Origin: JBKJML01 sp046596415
GTDB lineage: Bacteria; Actinomycetota; Thermoleophilia; Gaiellales; Gaiellaceae
NCBI GenBank assembly: GCA_046596415.1
Contig: JBKJML010000045.1
Location: forward strand, 1-6,235
DNA length: 6,235 bases
Direction of reading: 5' to 3'
In this document: positions 1 through 5,168 of the stretch, one piece after another
Layout of the letters: each line of letters starts with the position of its first letter
Position numbering within the stretch: the stretch's first letter is position 1
Program-made: the position numbers and the translations under genes
Notes under the pieces: model-generated
Seen by the model: the letters and a program-made list of their open reading frames with translations, nothing else
Told to the model about the DNA's origin: nothing
Databases searched by the model: none

Positions 1-864
1 AGCGGTCGGCGTGCCGCCGCGTTGCACATGCCCGAGCACGGTCACGCGTGTCTCGTAGCCGGTACGGCTCTCGATCTCCCGCGCGAGCGCGTCACCGACG
101 CCGCCGAGCTTCACGTGTCCGAACTGGTCGGTCGTGCGCGCCTCGCCCGCGACCAGCTTCGACTCGCCCGACTCCCAGCTCAGCTCGTAGCCTTCGCTGA
201 CGACGACGATCGAGAAATCCTTGCCGCCGCTGTGGCGCTTCTCGATCACACGGCAGGCCTCTTCGACCGTGACCTTCTGCTCGGGGATCAGGACCATGTC
301 GGCTCCGCCGGCGATGCCGGAGTGGATCGCGATCCAGCCGGCATGCCGGCCCATCACCTCGACCACCATGACGCGGTTATGGGACTCGGCGGTCGAGTGG
401 AGCCGGTCGATCGCCTCGGTGGCGATCGAGACGGCGGTGTCGAAGCCGAAGGTGTAGTCGGTGCCGCTCAGGTCGTTGTCGATCGTCTTCGGCACGCCGA
501 CGACCGGAAAGTCGTGCTCGCTGTAGAGGCGCGCCGCCACGCCGAGCGTGTCCTCGCCGCCGATCGCGACGAGCGCGTCGAGGCCGCCGGACCGGAAGTT
601 CGCGAGCACCTTCTGGACGCCGCCGTCGACCGTGTAGGGGTTCGTGCGCGACGTCTTCAGGATCGTGCCCCCGCGAGGCAGGATGCCGGAGATGTCACGC
701 TGCCCGAGCGGCGCCAGCTTCCCCTCGACGAGGCCGCGCCAGCCCTCGTGCACCGCGACGACCTCCCACCCGCGGTCGAACGAGCGCCGTGCCACCGCGC
801 GGATCACCGCGTTGAGGCCCGGGCAATCGCCCCCGCCGGTCAGGATGCCTAGTCGCTTTGCCAT
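1..864 (-). CDS. pfp: 6-phosphofructokinase, probably pyrophosphate-dependent (group III), 3' end outside window
   Basis: Cytoplasmic glycolytic enzyme phosphorylating fructose 6-phosphate to fructose 1,6-bisphosphate. 288 codons are visible; the ATG is at 864-862 and the C-terminus, probably several dozen residues, lies beyond position 1. Family landmarks read from the translation: the N-terminal phosphate-binding loop TGGGDCPGLNA (9-19), SRTNP (72-76), GGEDT (102-106), PKTIDND (125-131, with Asp129 as expected catalytic base), MGRHAGW (171-177) and GHVQRGG (278-284). Asp105 in GGED and Lys126 in PKTIDND sit where ATP-dependent enzymes such as E. coli PfkA have Gly104 and Gly124. In this family that pair marks pyrophosphate as phosphoryl donor (the PPi enzyme of Amycolatopsis methanolica is the actinobacterial precedent). 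ATP use cannot be excluded, in which case pfkA would be the name. The start is set by the conserved N-terminus; no Shine-Dalgarno precedes it, and the tRNA-Leu gene ends 3 nt upstream. Confidence 0.95.
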   Translation of the reverse strand, partial: MAKRLGILTGGGDCPGLNAVIRAVARRSFDRGWEVVAVHEGWRGLVEGKLAPLGQRDISGILPRGGTILKTSRTNPYTVDGGVQKVLANFRSGGLDALVAIGGEDTLGVAARLYSEHDFPVVGVPKTIDNDLSGTDYTFGFDTAVSIATEAIDRLHSTAESHNRVMVVEVMGRHAGWIAIHSGIAGGADMVLIPEQKVTVEEACRVIEKRHSGGKDFSIVVVSEGYELSWESGESKLVAGEARTTDQFGHVKLGGVGDALAREIESRTGYETRVTVLGHVQRGGTPTA

Positions 865-867
865 CAA

Positions 868-951
868 TGCCGAAGGTGGGAATCGAACCCACACTCCCCG
901 AAGGGAACCGGATTTTGAGTCCGGCGCGTCTGCCAGTTCCGCCACTTCGGC
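868..951 (-). tRNA. tRNA-Leu, anticodon CAA
   Basis: A complete class II cloverleaf can be folded on the minus strand. The acceptor stem GCCGAAG pairs perfectly with CTTCGGC, with discriminator A at position 868. The D arm has a GCG/CGC stem. The anticodon stem CCGGA/TCCGG encloses the loop CTCAAAA, so the anticodon is CAA (915-917), reading UUG. The long variable arm (CCC TTCG GGG core) is typical of leucine tRNAs, and the T arm is GTGGG-TTCGATT-CCCAC. Total length is 84 nt. No CCA is encoded, so it must be added after processing. The phosphofructokinase ATG follows 3 nt after the discriminator base. Discriminator A and the long variable arm support leucine identity. Confidence 0.96.
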
Positions 952-997
952 CGGCATCGTTGATCGTAGACGCTGACGCGGCATTCGAACGTTGACG

Positions 998-1010
998 GCC
1001 GGAGCCCGGC
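998..1010. repeat. Small hairpin in unit A
   Basis: Perfect inverted repeat GCCGG-AGC-CCGGC. Its counterpart in unit B is at 1220-1232, GCCGG-AGT-TCGGC, where one C-to-T change turns a G-C pair into a G-U wobble on the + strand. Function unknown; short GC palindromes are common in DNA of this composition. Confidence 0.4.
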
Positions 1011-1068
1011 TTGGCCGGTCGGGAGGCCCGGGGCGGCTTGTGCGGTCGCTGCGAGGAAGCAGGGCGCA

Positions 1069-1095
1069 CGCGGGGGAACCATGGGTTCCTCCGCG
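1069..1095. repeat. Long GC-rich stem-loop in unit A
   Basis: Inverted repeat CGCGG-G-GGAACC, loop ATG, GGTTCC-T-CCGCG. In + strand RNA this is a 12-bp stem with one G-U pair; in minus-strand RNA that pair becomes an A-C mismatch. It lies immediately beyond the break point of the truncated tRNA copy. No T-run follows on either strand, so an intrinsic terminator of the classical type is not supported. Confidence 0.6.
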
Positions 1096-1098
1096 TTG

Positions 1099-1157
1099 AC
1101 TCCCCGAAGGGAACCGGATTTTGAGTCCGGCGCGTCTGCCAGTTCCGCCACTTCGGC
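1099..1157 (-). pseudogene. Truncated tRNA-Leu(CAA) copy
   Basis: On the minus strand these 59 nt are identical to the 5' 59 nt of the intact tRNA-Leu at 868-951: 5' acceptor strand, D arm, anticodon arm with CAA, and variable arm. The T arm and 3' acceptor strand are absent. Instead of GTGGG-TTCGATT-CCCAC the sequence continues into a different GC-rich stem-loop (1069-1095). No CTTCGGC partner for the acceptor stem occurs in the expected place, so it cannot make a normal tRNA. Whether the fragment is transcribed is unknown. Confidence 0.85.
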
Positions 1158-1167
1158 CGGCACGACG

Positions 1168-1196
1168 ATCGTAGCCCGTCCGGCCTCACTTGTCCG
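1168..1196 (-). promoter_or_regulatory. Candidate promoter for the minus-strand tRNA/phosphofructokinase unit
   Basis: Read on the minus strand: CGGACA (1196-1191), a 17-bp spacer and TACGAT (1173-1168), 10 bp before the truncated tRNA copy. Each hexamer matches the vegetative sigma consensus at 4 of 6 positions. Unit A keeps the TACGAT (968-963) in front of the intact tRNA, but without an equally good -35 box. If this promoter is used, the transcript would run through the tRNA fragment, the intact tRNA-Leu and phosphofructokinase. The match is weak. Confidence 0.3.
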
Positions 1197-1292
1197 TCTG
1201 TCGGGGGAGTCGGCCGGTCGCCGGAGTTCGGCTTTGCCGGCCGGGAGGCGCGCTCTGTGTGGATGCGGCGGCGACGCAGGAGGGGCCTGTGG

Positions 1293-1309
1293 GGGAACCC
1301 TGGGTTCCC
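1293..1309. repeat. Perfect 17-bp palindrome in unit B
   Basis: GGGAACCC, central T, GGGTTCCC: perfect 8-bp arms around one base. It is the unit B counterpart of the inner part of the stem-loop at 1069-1095. It ends 17 bp before the candidate -35 box of the transporter operon, so an operator role is conceivable but not shown. Confidence 0.5.
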
Positions 1310-1326
1310 GACGCTTGCGACCCAGG

Positions 1327-1355
1327 TTGAAAGCGTGCCTCCCAGCGTCGATACT
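1327..1355 (+). promoter_or_regulatory. Candidate sigma-70-type promoter of the liv operon
   Basis: TTGAAA (1327-1332; 5 of 6 consensus), a 17-bp spacer and GATACT (1350-1355; 4 of 6). Transcription would start near 1362, giving a leader of about 80 nt before the TTG start at 1441. The leader begins with a small hairpin (TCGCT-CGTC-AGCGA, 1362-1375). I recognise no riboswitch or operator in it. Confidence 0.45.
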
Positions 1356-1428
1356 TGCGCTTCGCTCGTCAGCGAGGGCATCGGGTACGAGCCGAGAACT
1401 CCAGCGGGCTTCGGTCAACGGGTGATGG

Positions 1429-1434
1429 AGGAGG
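1429..1434 (+). promoter_or_regulatory. Ribosome binding site fixing the TTG start of the binding protein
   Basis: AGGAGG, a full match to the anti-Shine-Dalgarno core, lies 6 nt before the TTG at 1441. The ATG at 1425 and GTG at 1422 are out of frame. This site makes TTG the convincing start codon of the solute-binding protein gene. Confidence 0.85.
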
Positions 1435-1440
1435 AACGTT

Positions 1441-2826
1441 TTGGAACGGAGAAAGCGCGGAGTGTTCGCAGTACTGGCCCTCTTCGTCGCTGCCCTCGCG
1501 CTGATTGCGGCGGGCTGTGGCGGGAGTGACAGCAACGATTCGAGTGGCACGACAGCGACCGATGGCGGGTCCGGCAGCTCGGGCTCGATCACGGCTCTGC
1601 CGTCGTCGTCATGCACGGCGATCGAGTACAAGGGTGAGGGTGACCCGGACGTCCTGATCGCCTCCGACCTGCCGCTTCAGGGCTCGTCGCGGACGCAGAC
1701 GATTCAGATCACCGAGGCGATCCGGGTCCTGCTCGAGCAGGCGAACTACAAGGTCGGCGATCTGAACGTCGCGTACCAGTCGTGCGACGATGCGACCGCC
1801 CAGGCCGGCAAGTGGGACTCGGGCAAGTGCTCGACGAACGCTCAGGCCTACGCCGGCAACGAGAAGGTCGTTGCGGTGATCGGCACGTTCAACTCGGGCT
1901 GTGCCGGGATCGAGATCCCGGTCCTCAACCAGGCACCGGGTGGTGGCCTCGCGATGGTCTCGCCGGCCAACACGTACGTCTGCCTGACCGAGGGTGGCCC
2001 CGGTTGCGACGCGACCGAGCCTGACAAGTACTACCCGTCCGGCTCGCGCAACTACGCGCGTGTCGTGCCGCACGACGCCTACCAGGGCGCTGCGATGGCG
2101 GAGTTCGCGAAGGAGCAGGGCGTCACGAGCATCTACGTCCTGAACGACAAGGAGGCGTACGGCCTCGGCGTCGCGACGAACTTCAAGAACGCCGCCGAGC
2201 ACGTCGGCATCAAGATCGCCGGCTTCGCTGCTTGGGATGGCAAGGCCGCGAGCTACGAGGCTCTGATGCGCAAGATCGGCACCACGGGTGCTGACGGCGT
2301 CTTCCTCGGCGGCCTGATCGACGAGAACGGCGCTCAGCTGATCAAGGACAAGGTGTCCGTGCTCGGCAAGAACGACGGCAAGGTCAAGCTGTTCGCACCG
2401 GACGGCTTCACCACGCAGCAGACGATCGACGAGGCAGGCGCCTCGGCGGCCGGCATGTTCATGAGCGTCGCCGGCGTGCCCATCGACCAGTTCGCTGGCA
2501 CGGGCAAGACGTTCGCCGACTCGTTCAAGGCCAAGATCGGCGGCAAGCCGGTCGACCCGTACGCGATCTACGGCGCCCAGGCGGCGCAGGTCGTGCTGGA
2601 CGCGATCGGACGGTCCGACGGTACCCGCGCATCCGTGATCGAGCAGGTGTTCGCCACGGACGTCAAGGACGGCTACATCGGCTCCTTCACGATCAACGAG
2701 GGCGGTGACCCGTCCGACGCGGCGGGCGCAGTCGTCGGCTTCACGATCTACAAGGCGACCGACAAGTTGGTGACGGTGAAGGTCATCTCGCCGAAGCCGG
2801 AGAACGTCGAGGCGGCGCGCGGCTAG
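1441..2826 (+). CDS. livK: Branched-chain amino acid-type ABC transporter substrate-binding lipoprotein
   Basis: Extracellular receptor that captures the ligand and hands it to LivH/LivM. 461 aa from a TTG start. The N-terminus is a lipoprotein signal peptide: basic ERRKR (2-6), a hydrophobic core, then AAGC with Cys26 as the expected lipidated residue. A Ser/Gly/Thr/Asp-rich linker follows (about 27-57), then a two-lobe type I periplasmic binding fold of the LivJ/LivK (Peripla_BP_6) kind, running from the strand at about 70-77 (DVLIASDL) through VVAVIGTFNSGCA (143-155), MVSPANT (172-178) and the second lobe with SIYVLND and GADGVFLGG. The mature N-terminal lobe has six cysteines besides Cys26 (58, 115, 130, 154, 181, 189) and the second lobe none, suggesting disulfides. 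First gene of the transporter operon. Its family includes receptors for branched-chain amino acids, amides and urea, so the ligand and the symbol are tentative. Confidence 0.92.
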   Translation: MERRKRGVFAVLALFVAALALIAAGCGGSDSNDSSGTTATDGGSGSSGSITALPSSSCTAIEYKGEGDPDVLIASDLPLQGSSRTQTIQITEAIRVLLEQANYKVGDLNVAYQSCDDATAQAGKWDSGKCSTNAQAYAGNEKVVAVIGTFNSGCAGIEIPVLNQAPGGGLAMVSPANTYVCLTEGGPGCDATEPDKYYPSGSRNYARVVPHDAYQGAAMAEFAKEQGVTSIYVLNDKEAYGLGVATNFKNAAEHVGIKIAGFAAWDGKAASYEALMRKIGTTGADGVFLGGLIDENGAQLIKDKVSVLGKNDGKVKLFAPDGFTTQQTIDEAGASAAGMFMSVAGVPIDQFAGTGKTFADSFKAKIGGKPVDPYAIYGAQAAQVVLDAIGRSDGTRASVIEQVFATDVKDGYIGSFTINEGGDPSDAAGAVVGFTIYKATDKLVTVKVISPKPENVEAARG

Positions 2827-2850
2827 CGCACCGGCCCGACGCACGAACCC

Positions 2851-2884
2851 GATCCGGGGAGGAGCCACCGCTCCTCCCCGGATC
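2851..2884 (+). terminator. 15-bp perfect stem-loop between binding protein and permease genes
   Basis: GATCCGGGGAGGAGC (2851-2865), loop CACC, and its exact reverse complement (2870-2884). It begins 24 nt after the binding-protein stop codon. Only ACCTTCTAC follows, with no T-run, so it is not a textbook intrinsic terminator. Partial termination, or a 3' barrier protecting the upstream mRNA, would give more binding protein than permease, a familiar arrangement in binding-protein-dependent transport operons. The 5' arm also buries a GGGGAGGAG Shine-Dalgarno-like stretch. Confidence 0.7.
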
Positions 2885-2964
2885 ACCTTCTACGCTCAGA
2901 AGCCATAGACGCTCAGACCCGCACCCAGCGCAACCCTCTCGGCATCGTCCGGGACTTCGGGATC

Positions 2965-3963
2965 GTGCGCCTGCTCGGCTGGGTCGTCGTAGCGCTCCTC
3001 ATCGCCTGGCTCTTCGTCAACTTCACGAAGGGGCCGAGCGAGTTCATCAACGTCTTTGTGATCGGCATCTCGAACGGCGCCGTCTACGGGCTGATCGCGC
3101 TCGGCTACACGCTCGTCTACGGGATCCTGCAGCTGATCAACTTCGCCCACGGCGACGTGTTCGCGCTCGGCGGGCTGATGGCGAGCACCGTGATCCTCTC
3201 CCTCTTCAAGCTCGACGACGCTTCGAGCGGCGGCATCGTCATCGCCGGCATCGCGGCCGCGCTGCTGATCGCGATCGTGTTCTCGGCGGCACTCAACACG
3301 ACCGTCGAGCTCGTCGGCTACCGTCGGCTGCGTAACGCGCCGCGGCTCGCACCGCTGATCACCGCCGTCGGGATGTCGTTCATCCTCGCGGACATCGGCC
3401 TGATCGGCTGGGGCGTCGACTACAGCTCGACCCCGCGCCTGATCCCGAACTCGAACGCGTTCCAGATCGCGGGCGTCAACTTCCAGTGGAACAAGATCGC
3501 GATCCTTTTGATCACCTTGCCGGTGCTGATGGCGCTCACCTGGCTCGTGACGAAGACGCGCCAGGGCAAGGCGATGCGCGCCACCTCGCAGGATCAGGAG
3601 GCGGCCGCGATGATGGGCGTGAACGTCAACCGCACGATCTCGTTCACGTTCGCCCTTGCCGGCGGCCTCGCGGGCGCAGGCGGTCTGCTCTACGTCCTCA
3701 ACTTCACGACGATCCGCTACGACCAGGGCTTCCAGCTGGGCCTGATCGCGTTCACCGCCGCCGTGCTCGGCGGGATCGGGAACATGAGCGGCGCCGTGCT
3801 CGGCGCGACCGTGATCGGGTTGATCGAGGCGTTCAATGAAGGGCTCGTCTGGCATGCCCCGGGCAGCGACTGGACTCGCTCGATGATCTTCGGGGTGCTG
3901 ATCGCGATCCTCGTCTTCCGTCCTGAAGGGCTCCTCGGCGAGCGGACGCCGGAGGGCGGCTGA
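2965..3963 (+). CDS. livH: Branched-chain amino acid-type ABC transporter permease LivH
   Basis: Integral membrane permease, one half of the LivH/LivM channel. 332 aa from the GTG at 2965. A hydrophobic segment starts almost at the N-terminus (about 3-19), followed by the LivH-type stretch SNGAVYGLIALGYTLVYG and the conserved NFAHGD (59-64). The cytoplasmic coupling region reads EAAAMMGVNVNRT (from Glu212), the part that docks on the ATPase. The tail is FRPEGLLGERTPEGG. The start is uncertain: GTG 2965 is the first NTG codon in frame and has no good Shine-Dalgarno, while the frame stays open upstream to the TAG of the binding-protein gene. An ATA at 2905, preceded by AGAAG, would add 20 residues, mostly polar (DAQTRTQRNPLG...). 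The stop codon shares its last base with the livM ATG (TGATG). Confidence 0.92.
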   Translation: MRLLGWVVVALLIAWLFVNFTKGPSEFINVFVIGISNGAVYGLIALGYTLVYGILQLINFAHGDVFALGGLMASTVILSLFKLDDASSGGIVIAGIAAALLIAIVFSAALNTTVELVGYRRLRNAPRLAPLITAVGMSFILADIGLIGWGVDYSSTPRLIPNSNAFQIAGVNFQWNKIAILLITLPVLMALTWLVTKTRQGKAMRATSQDQEAAAMMGVNVNRTISFTFALAGGLAGAGGLLYVLNFTTIRYDQGFQLGLIAFTAAVLGGIGNMSGAVLGATVIGLIEAFNEGLVWHAPGSDWTRSMIFGVLIAILVFRPEGLLGERTPEGG

Positions 3964-5168
3964 TGGCCTCCGGCGGCGAGAGCCGGCTCGCGGCGGTCGT
4001 GAAGGCCTGGGACGAGCTGCCGCGGCCCGTCCGCCGGTACGCCCCTGCCGCGGCGGTCATCGTGGCCGCGTTCTTCTACCCGGCCTACCAGGGGAGCCTG
4101 CCCGGCGCGTTCCCGGCGCTCGGCGCCGCCGTGATCATGCTGATCTTCACGATGATGGCCGTCGGGCTGAACGTCGTCGTCGGTTACGCCGGTCTGCTCG
4201 ACCTCGGCTACGTCGCCTTCTACGCGGCAGGTGCATACACGGCGGCCTGGTTCGCGTCGCTCCAGTTCGACCAGGTGAGCTTCGAGTTCGGCGCCGTCGG
4301 AGTCGCGCCCGATCGCCCCGGCATCCACCTCTCGATCTGGCTCGTGCTGATCATGGCTGGGATCTTCACAGCCGCGACCGGGATCGCGATCGGCCTGCCG
4401 ACGCTTCGCCTGCGCGGGGACTACCTCGCAATCGTGACGCTCGGCTTCGGCGAGATCATCCCCCAGTTCGTCCGCAACGCCGACAGCCTCGGCGGCTTCG
4501 ATCTGACGCACGGCACCTTCGGGATCAGCCCGATCGACTCGCCCGGCTTCGGCACCTGGCTGAACGAAACGGTCGGCCTGCCCGTGACCTACCAACAGTC
4601 GTTCGATCGTGAGCAGTGGTTCTTCTGGACGGCGCTCGCCCTGCTTGCCTTCACCGTCTTCTGCACCGTGCGCCTCCGCGACTCGCGCCTCGGGCGTGCC
4701 TGGATCGCGATCCGCGAGGACGAGACGGCCGCGGCGGCGATGGGGATCCCGCTGATGCGGACGAAGACGTGGGCGTACGCGATCGGTGCCTTCTTCGGCG
4801 GCATCGCAGGCGCCTACTACGCAACCTTCAAGAGCGGCGCCTTCCCGAGCGACTTCTACTTCAACATCTCGGTCTTCCTGCTCTCGATGGTGATCCTCGG
4901 CGGCATGGGATCGGTGTGGGGCGTCGTCCTGGGCGGGTTGATCCTCTCGTACCTCAACGAGGAAGGGCTCGCGAAGATCGGCACGTGGTTCAGCGAGCTG
5001 ATCGGGCAGCAGATCGACGTGCCGAAGTACAACTTCGGCGTCTACGGGGCGATCATTGTGCTGATGATGCTGTTCCGGCCGACGGGGCTGATACCCGAAC
5101 GCCGGCGCAAGGCGGAGCTGGCGGCGACCGAGACCCACGACGAGTCGATCCAGGACGCGCACCCCTGA
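3963..5168 (+). CDS. livM: Branched-chain amino acid-type ABC transporter permease LivM
   Basis: Second permease subunit, 401 aa. The hydrophilic N-terminus (about 1-28) is followed by a membrane segment and the conserved VGYAGLLDLGYVAFYAAGAYT. The LivM signature TLRLRGDYLAIVTLGFGEI spans 147-165. The cytoplasmic coupling motif is EDETAAAAMG (252-261). GGMGSVWGVVLGG and FRPTGLIPERRR come near the end, with a polar C-terminal tail of about 20 residues. A polar loop (about FDQVSFEFGAVGVAPDRPG) separates two early membrane segments. The ATG overlaps the livH stop by one base and has GGAGG (3951-3955) 7 nt upstream inside livH. Its own TGA overlaps the livG ATG in the same TGATG arrangement. Confidence 0.95.
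   Translation: MASGGESRLAAVVKAWDELPRPVRRYAPAAAVIVAAFFYPAYQGSLPGAFPALGAAVIMLIFTMMAVGLNVVVGYAGLLDLGYVAFYAAGAYTAAWFASLQFDQVSFEFGAVGVAPDRPGIHLSIWLVLIMAGIFTAATGIAIGLPTLRLRGDYLAIVTLGFGEIIPQFVRNADSLGGFDLTHGTFGISPIDSPGFGTWLNETVGLPVTYQQSFDREQWFFWTALALLAFTVFCTVRLRDSRLGRAWIAIREDETAAAAMGIPLMRTKTWAYAIGAFFGGIAGAYYATFKSGAFPSDFYFNISVFLLSMVILGGMGSVWGVVLGGLILSYLNEEGLAKIGTWFSELIGQQIDVPKYNFGVYGAIIVLMMLFRPTGLIPERRRKAELAATETHDESIQDAHP

Larger units (their letters stand above)
893..1098. repeat. Tandem duplication, unit A (carries most of the intact tRNA-Leu)
   Basis: This unit aligns with the adjacent 1099-1317. The first 64 bases (893-956), covering the tRNA from its variable arm to its 5' end plus 5 flanking bases, are identical to 1099-1162. 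Beyond that, similarity is patchy: a shared GATCGTAG, a 29-base block at 999-1027 with 4 differences from 1221-1249, and a palindrome at 1075-1089 matching the one near 1294-1308. Offsets shift between 205 and 222, so several indels separate the copies. The outer end of the unit is approximate. Confidence 0.75.
1099..1317. repeat. Tandem duplication, unit B (carries the truncated tRNA-Leu)
   Basis: Partner of 893-1098. Its left boundary is sharp, because identity to unit A begins exactly at 1099 inside what would be the tRNA variable arm. Its right boundary is judged only from the last similar stretch after the palindrome at 1293-1309. The arrangement suggests that a segment beginning inside the tRNA gene was duplicated in tandem, leaving the complete tRNA next to phosphofructokinase and a 3'-truncated copy upstream of it in the direction of tRNA transcription. 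Confidence 0.7.

Noticed and set aside
1069..1095. Intrinsic terminator for either strand
   Set aside because: The hairpin is strong, but no T-run follows it in either direction.
1099..1157. Second functional tRNA-Leu gene
   Set aside because: The T arm and 3' acceptor strand are missing; no CTTCGGC partner or TTCGA loop lies in the following minus-strand sequence, so it cannot form a cloverleaf.
868..1157. Split, permuted or intron-containing tRNA combining the two copies
   Set aside because: The copy at 868-951 is complete on its own, and no intron core or splice structure is visible.
893..1162. Attachment-site duplication left by an integrative element at the tRNA gene
   Set aside because: Integrative elements normally regenerate the 3' end of the tRNA. 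Here the duplicated part is the 5' portion, the copies are adjacent, and no integrase or mobile gene is present.
1081..1425. Small + strand protein gene in the intergenic region
   Set aside because: The frame overlaps the tRNA fragment, repeats and candidate promoter, has no good ribosome site and gives no recognisable protein.
695..1631. Minus-strand open frames spanning the tRNA, the repeats and gene edges
   Set aside because: They cross the structural tRNA and both flanking genes in wrong frames, and their internal protein similarity only reflects the DNA duplication.
1609..2886. Long open frame on the minus strand across the binding-protein gene
   Set aside because: It is antisense to a well-supported gene, the translation is Arg/Asp/Val/Leu-rich with no recognisable domain, and long antisense frames are expected at this GC content.
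3717..5162. Long open frame on the minus strand across livH and livM
   Set aside because: Highly charged, low-complexity translation typical of the antisense of membrane-protein genes in high-GC DNA; livM on the other strand has conserved motifs.
4616..5167. N-terminal extension of LivG into livM
   Set aside because: The frame is open, but the extension is Arg-rich shadow sequence of livM. LivG homology starts at the ATG at 5168, which overlaps the livM stop in the usual coupled arrangement.
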